From NCBI GenBank assembly GCA_009193035.1, contig SWDT01000058.1, positions 496,001 to 560,000 of the forward strand: a DNA stretch of 64,000 nt, in the 5' to 3' direction. The translations under genes and the position numbers were made by a program. The DNA is from Halicephalobus mephisto (Eukaryota; Nematoda; Chromadorea; Rhabditida; Panagrolaimidae). The notes beneath the pieces are model-generated. The model made no database searches and had not been told where the DNA came from. It saw nothing but the letters and a program-made list of their open reading frames with translations. Below are positions 34,036 to 44,800 of this stretch, in pieces (the first letter of the stretch is position 1; the number at the start of each line of letters is the position of its first letter).

Positions 34036-34318
34036 ATTTAAAACCTTGCCCAGAGATGATGTTAATTATGAAACCTATTAGTTAATTATAACATAAACCA
34101 AAAAATTTATGGTAAATAATCTAATCTAAACCAAGACCAAAAATAGAGTAATCATCGGAATGGCAGTTGTTTGGAACTTTCGATGGTTCTTTGCTCTTTG
34201 ACCCAGTTCTCTGTTCGCGTGGCTTCCCTTCCCTGACTTGTTTGTCCTGTCGCAGAAAGCGAGAAGACTCCTAACACGAAAACCCTGGAGATGCAGAAAC
34301 TCAATTTGCGCGCCAAAC

Positions 34319-34410
34319 GACAGGCAGAATCGGAGGAACACAGGAGCGACAGGCAGAATCGGAGGAACACAGGAGCGACAGGCAGAATCAGAGGAACACA
34401 GGAATGACAC
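34319..34410. repeat. 29-bp minisatellite, three copies
   Basis: CAGGCAGAATCGGAGGAACA recurs at 34321, 34350 and 34379. The third unit has one change (ATCAGAGG). Its GC content is higher than in flanking DNA. Confidence 0.9.
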
Positions 34411-35010
34411 CAGATAACTGAACGAAGTCGCGAAGAGTTGTTAATTAATTTGTATTATTGATTGCTGGAATAAAGTGACCAGTTAACAATTGTCAATTAA
34501 GGAAAGAGACCAGAATCCCTTACAGTCCTAATGCCCTAGTCAGATTTCGGCATACTTGATTACCTCAACAAATTTTCAAAGTACAAACTGAAAAAATTCA
34601 TTTTTTAAACTTTTCTAAATCGACAGATAATGAATGAATTTTCAAAGTTCTTTCTGTATTACTATCTATCAAGTTTGGTGTTTTATTTTATGCAAAAAAA
34701 ATAAAATTAAAACTGATTTAAAAAAATCGAAGTTGAAAGGAATTTCGACGACGTAAAGTGGGTTGGAACTTTGGCGTTCTGTTCCTATATCAATTCCACT
34801 GATTTTTGGAAAATAACAAAACTTTTATATTTAAATAAAATTCTTAATTTTTCATTTTTAAGTATAAATGAAATGACACTCTTGGCTGAGATCAATAAAC
34901 AAAGAATAATTAAAATCCATCTATGTCCACTGAAATACGGTTGTTTAAAAATAAAATTATTTTGTATTTTATTAATTGAATAACGATAACTGTTCAGTAG
35001 TAGATGAATA

Positions 35011-38000
35011 TCACATCATTTCGTTGCTAGTTGATGGAACTTGATTGCCGTAAGTGAATATCCCCGCCCATCGATTGAATTCCTCGAGGCTTTCCTTGTA
35101 CTGATCGTCGACGGGGACTTGGGGTTGGAGAACCACGTAGCCCGTGTTTATCGGGAATATAGGACCGATCGGGGAGAGATAACAGGTCAGATCTGTTTTA
35201 AGAGTCCTAATAAACGGATAAGTCTGCCAAGCAGATCTGTGAGATTCCAAAACACGAGAAACTGCTTCGAAAACTTCCAACTGTTCTGAACTTAATTCCG
35301 GACCTCCATTTTTGGGGACGATTTCGTCAGAATCGTATTTACGAAAATAAGTGGAATCTGGAAAAGTCTTGATTAAATTGAGTATGGGACTTTAAGAGAT
35401 AACTTGGCGGTTATTTCACAAGTTTTAAAAAATTAATATTATCTAAGATATAAATTGCAAAGTAAATTTATAATTGAAATTTCCGTTTTTTAAAATTTTT
35501 AATTTCTTCAGAAAATTAAACGACGAATGCAATTTTACTTTGGATCAAACAGTATCCATATGATTTCCACTGAGGACTGAAAGATTTTTCTTGAAGATTT
35601 TCCAGCTAGTCCTGAGTGGAAACCATATGTATATAGAATTGTCTAAAACGTCTACCTAGAACCATATACAATGACTTTGAAGACCTCTATCCTGGTCTTG
35701 AATGGGAACTATATCCATGTAATTTTGCATGTTGATCAAGTAACTATCATTTTTAAGTTGCAACATCATCTAGATACTTACTGTGTTCTCCGAAAGTCAG
35801 TTGAACATCCCCTGAATGCATGATGATTCCTACAGCCCCCGGAATCGCAAACGGGGCTCTCAGAATCCAAGCTGCCGTATGCGACAAGAAGGCTTCAATA
35901 TCGTTACAGATCATATGATATAAACAGATAGCCGTAGAATCCAATTTCGATGGAGAATCAAATTCCTTTGTTGGGGAATCTTGATGTTTCACTAGATCGT
36001 CGTTCTGGTTAGGGAGAGGACCGGATTTCAGCGGTTTGAACAGCTTCAACTTCTGCTTCTGGTCGGAAGTTTGGTGGACTTCACAGATTCCTTGAACAAT
36101 CCCAGTTCCATTAGTGAATTCAAATATTGTTTTTCCCGAAGTATCATAGATAAACTGAAAGTAGGTATGTACTGATCAGAACGTCTTGTTATCAAAGCAA
36201 CTTTGTCTGTGAATCTCCTTGTTTATTTCCCGACTTATCTAATAGATTCTTAAGCAATAGTTTTTTGAACATCTACACCACAAGCATTTCTTAAATACTT
36301 TCATCAAAACAGCACTAAGAGTTACGAAATCTCAGAGATGAATTTCGCATATCTAAACGCATTGAATATAAATTTCAAAAACCATCCTTCAAGATTTAAG
36401 GTGAATATTCTCATTCAAACATGCTTTCATGCGAGAACAGCTGCAATCACTCAAATTTTAAAATTAAATTGGCCATCAGGATTTAAAGAATATCCTCCAT
36501 TATGTTATCTATAGAAAAACAAACTATGTCGCTCAACTTTGATCTAGACATAAAGAATAGTTGGATTGCTTTTAACGCGATTTTCACTAATTTTTAAGTA
36601 ATTTTTTGATTCATTTTTATATTCATTAAATAGGTCAAGATAAAATCTACATTTAAAAAAAAGTTTACTCAGAAATAACAAGTTTGAGCAGAGTTATGAA
36701 TGTTTGAAATTTAAAAAATTATCGTTCGTACTAGAACCAAGATTAAACGACTAATTTCATTCTTTCGAGCCAGCAATTTGAAGCTATATTCTTGATTATG
36801 CTTATTTTATGCATAAGATATTTGTTAAGACTTATAATACTAGAATAATACATACCCTTCCGTAGTCCGTAACCCTACAGACTCTCTGTTCTACAGGTAA
36901 CTGTGGCAAAGGCCATCTGGTTCCGTCGACCATGCTGCCAGATTTTCCGCTCTTTGTAGATTTCACGCTCTTTCCAGATTTGACTGATTTTGAAGATTTC
37001 AGAGACCTCAGACTCGTGATAGATCTATTTTTGCCGTTCTTCAAAGAATCCCCTGCTCTAGATGGGGTTCTCGCTTGGAAGACTTCAGACGGAGCTCTGT
37101 TGAAGACCGGGGGCTGCTGTTGGGTCATCGTCGGAGCTATCGGGGCCGATGCAATGGACTTTTCATTGTTGTCAGAAAAAGATGAGTTCAAAGAGGATTC
37201 GGAAATCGACCTTGGAGAAAAATGATGATGTTTAAATTCAAGGAGGGATTTGAAGGGATATCTTATGTCTGCTGCAAATTCCTTTGATAAATTTTAAATT
37301 TTTTAATTATTTTTAAAAATAATAGTATTAAAAAATGAATATTGTTTCGAATCCGTCTCGAGGGGGATTCTGGTGTTGGATAATGATTATTTCGTAATAT
37401 TACACGATTTTAAAATTATTTTCTTCTTAGTTGAATCCAGAAACTTCTATATTGGGATAAGTTTCTGTCTTTGATGATTGATGACTATGTATTAAAATAT
37501 TATTACAATAATAGGAAATAGCTCCCCAGTAGTTACAGTAGGAATTATCCATGACTGACAACCACGAGATCCGAGTTCGATTCTTGGCCGGAGAGCCTGA
37601 CCAACTAAACTGTCTGTTGTTAAAAATGATCTAAACAACAGCAAATGATCGGGCTTCAGAATCAAACTCCTTCGACAAGTCTTTAGAAGAATCTCAGATC
37701 AAAAGCAGCGATTTCGACGATAGTCAAGGAAGCTTGGGGACACTTCAAAACTAGAAACGAAAAAAATGGCAGTTCATAGACCAACATGGATGAGACAAGT
37801 CCAAGAACGTTCCTTATGGAGATTCCGTTGTGAACAGCAAGAAAAAAGCCCAATTATACAAGGATAGAATCGTTTTTAGTTAGAGATAACTATTTTTTGA
37901 ATTACTGCTCGATAAACGACGAATAAAAAAATATTATTTAAATTTTTCGAAAATAAACAACCTACCGTCGACGGAGTACTCTACGTTCCCGCAAAAAGCC

Positions 38001-39579
38001 TTCAGCATAAGTTCGTTGGCCAGGGCTTCTGTTTCCCTACGGTACTCGTCTTGAGCGATTTTTGATTTTTCCAACAAGATCTCGGGTCTTCTTTTGCCCC
38101 TCAATAAAGCGAGCAGAACTGTCAACAAAGACAAAGCCAAGTCCCTGATGTGCTTACAGTAATCAGTGGTGTAACAAGAATCGTTTTTTTTGGGATCCTG
38201 TTTTTCGCAGCAGAAGTTACAGTAATGCTGAAGAAGTCCAAAAGGACTGAGTTTCTAAATTTTAAAATTAGGAAAATTAAATTTCGAAAATTTACAATGT
38301 TAATCTGAACATCTTTTTCTTTTTCATCGACGACTTCCTCGACGAAGATGCTATCCACATCGAAGCACAGATGGACCAATTGCTGTCGTTGGAGGTAGTC
38401 CGCGATTTCCAGAAGTTGCTTCATGATGGACCTGATGGCAGCTTCAGAAACCGGTCCGTGATTTTTCAAATATTCGTTCAAGGACCCGCATCTGGGCTGA
38501 CTCGTGATGAAGAAATGACCGTTGTTTTCATTTTTGAAAGATTCTTTAATTTTCAAAAAATGAGGATGAGAAAACGATTTTTTCACTGAACTCAATTCAG
38601 ATTCTGATGGTTTCTGAAACATGTAGAGTTAACTATGTGGATAATTTAAAAATTATAATTTCATTGAAAATTCAGAAGTTTCTGAAATTTTAGAATCTTC
38701 CATAATTTAATAAAAATCAAAAACTTGGAATTTCAGAAGTTTCTGAAATTTTAAAATCTTCCGTAATTTAATAAAAATCAGAAATCTTAAGTTTTTAGAA
38801 CTTTTTAGAATTTCCCTAAATCTGATGAAAAATTGAGGTTTTTTAGAATCTGATAGAAGTTCCTCAAAGATCAAAAACCTGAGTAAAAATTTAACATTAA
38901 TAATTAAAATCAAAAATCACAGAACATTCCATAAATTCATGTCAAGACAATTTTAAAACATCTTTCGTTTATAAATTTTTACAGTACTTTGATTTCATAA
39001 TCACTATCTGAAATTTTCCATTTTGGAATTTTCTAAAAAGTTTTAAAAATTTACACTAAAATATATTTGAAATAATTTTTATTGTTTATTTTAAAAATAT
39101 AATTTCGAAAATTTCAAAAGTTTTAGAAATTCATACTAAAACATATTCGAAATAATTTTTAATTTTAAAAGTAATATAATTTTGAAATCATTATCTGAAA
39201 TTTTCCATTTTGGAATTTCCTAAAAAGTTTTAAAAATTCATACTAAAATATATTTGAAATAATTTTTATTGTTTATTTTAAAAATAACATAATTTCGAAA
39301 ATTTCAAAAGTTTTAAAAATTCACGCTAAAAAATATTCGAAATAATTTTTTATTTTAAAATTAATATAATTTTGAAAATTTTACATAATGATGAAACTTG
39401 CCGTCAACCTCCAGATGAGGATACTTTCTTTGGTTTCTTCATTTCTGCCTTTGTAGACAATACATTTAATCAAATTCGGATTCGGAAGTTTCTCTATCGC
39501 TTGAAATCTATCTGTTGGTAACTGAAAAAAATTTAATAAATAAAAATTAAATTCAAAAACTTACACTTAGCTTAACCAT
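35011..39579 (-). CDS. Divergent pseudokinase-like protein B
   Basis: Seven exons join in phase to 625 residues: 39579-39565, 39521-39402, 38613-38296, 38254-37966, 37271-36856, 36154-35782 and 35357-35011. Residues about 8-205 follow a kinase-like order: DRFQAIEKLPNPNLIKC for the first strands, ILIWRLT at the VAIK position, FSHPHFLKIKESF, CGSLNEYLKNHGPVSEAA, then LVHLCFDVDSIFVEE for the HRD loop and KLSPFGLL for DFG. Catalytic Lys, HRD Asp and DFG Asp are not found. A Ser/Lys-rich segment follows (SVKSGKSVKSTKSGKSG), then an unplaced C-terminal region with FIYDTSGKTIFEFTNGTG and AVGIIMHSGDVQLTFGEH. The intron after exon 2 needs a GC donor (ACG|GCAAGT) to keep frame. It begins 188 bp after the BRX1 stop on the same strand, so an operon is possible. 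Confidence 0.7.
35550..35745. repeat. Hairpins with CCACTGAGGACT stems
   Basis: CCATATGATTTCCACTGAGG with ACTGA following pairs with CTAGTCCTGAGTGGAAACCA (TATG following), and a second diverged unit follows near 35660-35720. It is related to the 18785-19060 array. It lies in the last intron of pseudokinase B. Confidence 0.6.
36515..36760. mobile_element. Family-1 related element, inverted partner of 28548-28790
   Basis: It runs from TATGTCGCTCAACTTTGATC to AACCAAGATTAAACGACTAA and contains AATAACAAGTTTGAGCAGAG. It lies in the 36155-36855 intron of pseudokinase B. Confidence 0.75.
37515..37870. mobile_element. Possible tRNA-derived SINE
   Basis: GAGTTCGATTC near 37578 matches the polymerase III B box and is flanked by CC and TTGG, so CCGAG and CTTGG can pair as a tRNA T-arm around TTCGATT. 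TAGCTCCCCAGTAG about 55 bases upstream resembles an A box. The acceptor stem is not restored, so this is not a working tRNA. A GC-richer body of roughly 270 bp follows without a long open frame, as in SINEs. It lies in an intron of pseudokinase B. The call rests on the two boxes alone. Confidence 0.4.
38990..39390. repeat. Tandem duplication of about 185 bp, pseudokinase B intron 2
   Basis: The block starting ATCACTATCTGAAATTTTCC at about 39000 recurs at about 39187, and most following bases match, including TGAAATAATTTTTATTGTTT. Shorter repeats of TTTCAGAAGTTTCTGAAATT at 38675-38790 lie just outside. Confidence 0.75.
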
Positions 39580-39767
39580 TGCGATCAATTTTCCAAGAGC
39601 GCAAATTGACCCTTGGGCCTTTTCCAAGACAGTTGTTTGGCCGAGTCTTCACGATTATCGATTTGATCGGTCTTTCGTAGGCACTACTAGCAAATCTGGA
39701 ACAACTCCCGCCAAATATTTTTTAAAGTAAATTTTTATCAAACTCAACAAAAACAATTAAAACGATA

Positions 39768-40764
39768 TCATTCGTCATTGTTGGAATCTTGGTCAATTTG
39801 TTCGAGAAGTTTCTTGGCTTCTGGATCGTTGATTTCTTCGTTGAAGATTTCCCCAAGACGGTCGGGTCTCTTGACTTTCTTGAGCTTCAGTTGGTGTTTC
39901 ACGGCTTTTTCCTTCTGAATCATTTTAGCACGACTCTGAGCAGCAAGTTCTAGTCTCTTCTGTCGTCGAATGGCACGAGGATTGATGAAGTCGGGGTTGC
40001 TGTAGAGAACTTCTCCACCAAAAGATCCATTGAAAATACGAGAGACTTGGAGCACAAATCGAGGACCTAAATTACCGCGATAAAACTAAAAATGTAAAAA
40101 TAACAACTCACCAATCTCCTCCAAAGCGGGATAGCTGTAGACACGGACCCAAATTCTGCCGTCAGGAGTGATTCCGAAGGACATGACATGGTCGAAAAAT
40201 GGTTTTGATCGAGGATGATTTTTGGGAACATGGAAGACCTGGAAAATTACGATAGATATACAGTTAATAGTAATGAAGGTGGATTTCCCAAGTTTAGTAA
40301 TAGAGGATAAATGAAGGTTGATATATGAAACCTACGTCGACGAGCATCTTCTTGACCAAAGCGAAATGGGGTTCCTTGTCGAATCTGGCGTCAAACGACA
40401 GTATCGCCCGGGTTCCCTTCAGACAGTTCCCAATTAGACTCAATTCTGCCATCGTATGAACGTTATGAAGAAGGAACTTGGCCGACGGTCCGGCAGAAAT
40501 ATCCGACGAAAGCCACATGTAACAGTCGATCTGAGACCTCGCTTCGATATATAAAATTCTCTGGCATTTGGCCAAGGCTGCTACTTCATTGAGGACCTCT
40601 ACGGATTCTTTCTTAGGAAATTTAGGTTCTGCATGGACATGAGGAAGTAGAGACTTCAGATCCTGTGCCAAATGCCGAATCCTCGCCGGGACTCCACGAG
40701 ATAAAACCAGCAACAATCGGGCTCTATCCGTCCATTCAGGTTTCACGGAAGGTGTAGCTGACAT
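39768..40764 (-). CDS. BRX1: Ribosome biogenesis protein BRX1 (Brix domain)
   Basis: Three exons (40764-40336, 40238-40112, 40066-39768) join in phase to 284 residues. The Brix domain fills most of the protein. Seen in order: LVLSRGVPARIRHLAQDLKS, LLPHVHAEPKFPKKESV, GPSAKFLLHNVHTMAEL, GNCLKGTRAILSFDARF, KPFFDHVMSFG, and EIGPRFVLQVSRIFNGSFGG. A basic C-terminus follows, ending in an acidic tail. BRX1 acts in the nucleolus in 60S subunit assembly and 27S rRNA processing. Length is close to, though shorter than, yeast and human forms. The stop is 188 bp from the start of pseudokinase B, with an acceptor-like GTTGTTCCAG near 39697. Upstream DNA holds a duplicated block with a TGACGTC-centred hairpin. 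Confidence 0.95.
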
Positions 40765-41804
40765 GCTGAAACAGATATTTATATAAAAAATATAATAAAA
40801 AGTGAAAATGGGTAAGTCTGAAGTTTTCGATTTTCACTCATAACCTTGCGTTTTGGCGACAATGACGTCTCGCCAAATCCCCGGATTTTTTAAAATTGAA
40901 TTATAACAGAAATTTACTATATCCCTTGATCTTCGTAAAATTGATTAAATTAATATTTATATAAAAATTGAACAAAAAAGAAAATGAAAAATAGGTAAAC
41001 AAAGTCTAAAATTTTCGGATTTCACTCATAACCTTGCGTTTTGGCGACAATGACGTTCCGCCAAATCCCCGGGTTTTTTAAAATTGAATTATAACAGAAA
41101 TTTACTATATCCCTTGATCTTCGTAAGATCGACCAAATATTCTTTAAATTTAAGCAATATTGCTTCCAAAACTTTGCTTCAAGCCACTTGAGTCAGTCGA
41201 AATCCCAGCTGTGAACAGACAAGTGTCCGAAAATCCAGATAATCGAGGACTTGAGTTTCCGTATTTTGGAGAGCAAGTTTCTTCCGGTGAGGAAACAGAA
41301 CCATTTTCATATATTGATTGAGTAACAGTCGACCGATTGCTTCTTCAAGGGCGTTTTTGAATCCCTACTGAGCTAGATTGATGAAAATCGGCAATTTAAA
41401 GTTCCTTTGCGCGAAATCAGTCAAATTCAATCTCCCGTTGGCCTTGACCGAAGTTCCTTGTTTTTCTAATTTTCCCAATTTTTACCGTTGTATCTGGCAG
41501 TTTCCGAGAAGTATCAAAATTGGCCTTGTTTCGCGTGATTCCCAGGTGGTCCGATATCCACCTACTTATCCGTCAATTTCGAACTTTGATAATCCCAAAA
41601 TTTTCGGAATTTTCAAATCAAAAATTTTCCAAATTTTGAATTTTTCGAAATAATTTTAAAATTCAAAAATTTAAATTTTCGAAAATTAAAAAAAAAATTA
41701 TTTTTTATTTTTTTTTAAATTTTAAAAATTATTTTTTTCAGCCTTACGATCGAAAAAAAATTAAATTTCGAATGTTGTGAATTTTTTACTTTTTTTACGT
41801 CTCC
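40765..41804. other. Divergent promoter region of BRX1 and the PDZ membrane protein
   Basis: Two copies of a roughly 145-bp block lie at about 40803-40945 and 40985-41130. Each holds CTCATAACCTTGCGTTTTGG and GCCAAATCCCCGG, so TTTGGCG and CGCCAAA form a hairpin around TGACGTCT in one copy and TGACGTTC in the other. The rest is AT-rich. No exon is supported. Confidence 0.55.
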
Positions 41805-44800
41805 ATGATGATATCTTTCAACTTCTTGCCAGTGTTCTTAATTTCCTTGCCGTTGGTCTCAGCTTCAGAATGCTTCACTTCTGGACAGTTTTTCGGAATC
41901 ATCTTCGGCTCCATCCTCGGAGCTTTCATCATCTGCGCCGGGATCGGGTTGGCCTTATGGTATCTCCACAGGAAACACGAACAAGGTTAGATTGAAAAAA
42001 TAATTTTACAACAGTCGTTCCCTTAGGGCATTTAGTCCCCTATTTCGTAACACTAGGGTTATTTATTTTTTTGGATTTTCATTAACCTACTATCCACATA
42101 CAATAATTTAAAAAATTGATCTAAAAACGGAAAAACTGATAAAAGTGATCCCTTGGGATATTTAGTCCTCTATTTCGTAATACTGGGGTTATTTATTTTT
42201 TTGGATAAGTTTTTCCGATTTTCATTAACCTACTATCCACATACAGTAACCTAAAAAATTGATCTAAAAACGGAAAAACTGATAAAAGTGATCCCTTAGG
42301 GCATTTAGTCCTCTATTTCGTAACACTGGGGTTATTTTCATTTTTTTGGATAAGTTTTTCCGATTTTCATTAGCTTACTATCCACCTACAGTAACCGAAA
42401 ATATTAATTTTAAAAACATTTCGAAACTGAAACGAGTTGAGAGGTTAAATGCCCCAGGGGATCAGCTGTATTACGGTACAGTTTTATCCTTTTTGCGGTT
42501 GGATTAACCTAAGATCTGGATTACAGTAACTTAGAGAACTGATTTAAAACCAGAAAAAGTAGACTTCATAGGAGTTGTTTTCTTGGGATATTTGATTTTC
42601 TGAAAATAGTTTTGTTTTTACTTTTTTGGGCAGTATTTTTGGTTTCCAGATTGGCCTAAAATTCCCAATACAGTAACCAAGATTGATCCGGAAAATTATA
42701 AATTCCGAAATTGGAGCAAATTTCTCAGGGGAGCATCTGTCGTATGTTCTAAAGTAACATTACTGTAATGGTTTTTTGCAGCTGAGAAGATCCTCGTGTT
42801 CGAGAGGGCCCACGCCACCCAGGAGACCGACCCCAGCGTGTCCACCCTGGGGGCGGATTACCTGGAGAAGGGGATGGTGACTGAGGCCATCCAGGTCAAA
42901 GAAAGAATCTCAGTCAGGGATAAAGTAAGTTTTATAAAAATTTTAATTTTAAAAAATGAATAAACAACTTTGAAATCCGCTTGAATTCATCAATAATTTG
43001 TTTTATTTAATGTTTATTTTACAAACAAGTTATTTTAGAAAAATTATTTAAAAAATTTGTTTTTTTTCGAAGATAAAGTAAAATTTTAAATTTCAAAAAA
43101 AATCATTTAGTCATTTTTATTTGTACTAAAGTCGACATCAAAGTAAAATTAAATTTTTGAACAACAATTAAATAAGCCAATCTACCTGAATATTGCGAGC
43201 AACCTGCGGATTTCATTTTTATTTGGTTTTGACTTATCTGCCAGAATGTTGCGAGCAACCTGCGGATTTCATTTTGATTTTGAAATTTTCATAAACATGA
43301 ATATAAAAGTCAAACTATCTACTTGAATGTTGCGAGCAACCTGCGGATTTCATTTTTATTTGGTTTTGACCTATCTGCCAGAATGTTGCGAGCAACCTGC
43401 GGATTTCATTTCGACTTTGACTTTGATGTCGACTTGATGCTGATCAAATTTACTTGATTATTAAGGAAAAACGGGCATGATAGAAATCGAATAAAAATTT
43501 TTAAAAATGACATATAGATCAGGAAAATTTTTTAAAAATTATACACAAAAGCGAGAGTCAAATTAATAAAATTATTTTTAAATATAAAATTATTTAATTT
43601 TTACTATTCAAAGTATTATGTAAGTTGTTTGGGGTGATTTCAGGCGGTTGAGGTAGCGTTCCCGACACCGCTGCCCCGTCGCCGCGGCCTCCTGAGGGTG
43701 TCCTCCAGCTCCAGCTCCCCTCGGTCCCGATCCCTGGAGCTCCTCCAGTCAGCGACGGACGAGGCCCTCCGGCGTCGTCAGAACCAGGAACTGGCTCTTT
43801 CGCGTTTTGGATTCTCGATAGAACCTGGAGATCCGAGTTCTCTTCATCCTGGGGGTATTTTCGTCGAAAAAGTCCTTCCTGGAACTCCGGCAGAACTTTC
43901 TGGAAACATTTTCTCCGGAGATAGGATCAAAACTCTGACGATATCCTTCGAAGACATGACCTATGACGACGCCTTGGCCATCCTGAGCTTAGTCTCGGAC
44001 TACACCATCAGACTGGATCTGGAGAGAATGGCCAGAACAGACGAAACCACCCAGACCGAGGAGATATCGGAAATGCGAGTACCGTATCCCCTGAAGTCCT
44101 TCTCCACCCAGCACATCCGGAACCGTCTCCAATGCGAACACAGACATTGCGAAAGTCTCGAGTTCCTCCAGGCCCCGGCTCTCCCGAAAAGAAAATCCGA
44201 AAAACAGAAAATTCCAGGATGCACCTGCGCCTTGGAAGAAGAACGAATCGTCCACATCGTCCGACATCCCCCGAGGGGAAGATTACAGTCTGCCAAATCC
44301 CTGACCTCCGAAAACAGCACTCCATCGACGATTCCACCAGGCCATCACCTGATCAGGGCTTCTGAATTCAGCAAAAAAGTAAAAGAGTCAATGGAACTCC
44401 AGATCGACTCCCTGAAGTCCAAACTGATCGAAGATTTTTCTGCAAACACCTCCACTGCCAGTATCCCTGGTAGTATTGTAGTAAAAGTAAGTTTTATTTT
44501 TAATTCTCAATCATCTTTAAAACACTAATTTATCTTTTAGAATTTTAATTTTTATGTATGAAACTTATTAAATTTTTAAATATCATATATGAAAATTATT
44601 AAATTTTTAAATATCATATATGAAATTTATTATATTTTTAAATTCCATATATGAAACTTATTAAATTTTTAAATATCATCTATGAAATCTGCAGAACTTT
44701 GGAAGTTCATATGTGAAAGTTACTAAGTTTTAAGATTTTCTACAAGAAAATTGATCAAATATTAAGTTAATCCCCTGATTCCAACCTAAAAATACTCCCT

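Larger units (their letters stand above)
33498..35010. other. Intergenic stretch with a long fold-back and a minisatellite
   Basis: No exon is supported between the two pseudokinase genes. It holds the 33735-34035 fold-back and a 29-bp minisatellite at 34319-34410 with AT-rich flanks. The minus-strand open frame 34410-34126 is driven by the minisatellite. Confidence 0.5.

Noticed and set aside
34126..34410. Minus-strand open frames with CSSDSAC repeats
   Set aside because: They are produced by the 29-bp minisatellite; no gene context.
37519..37595. A functional tRNA gene
   Set aside because: The T-arm pairs but the acceptor stem and anticodon arm do not close; a SINE head is the better reading.
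39580..39700. In-frame extension upstream of pseudokinase B that looks like a kinase Gly-loop
   Set aside because: The frame meets a stop without an ATG, and the first strands of the fold are already accounted for after MVKLSLPTDRF, in line with pseudokinase A.
42005..42470. Extra exons inside the PDZ gene intron
   Set aside because: The open stretches follow a 131-144-bp tandem repeat also found in another gene's intron.
43989..44337. Three minus-strand open frames in PDZ exon 3
   Set aside because: They are shadows of the GC-rich coding exon on the plus strand.
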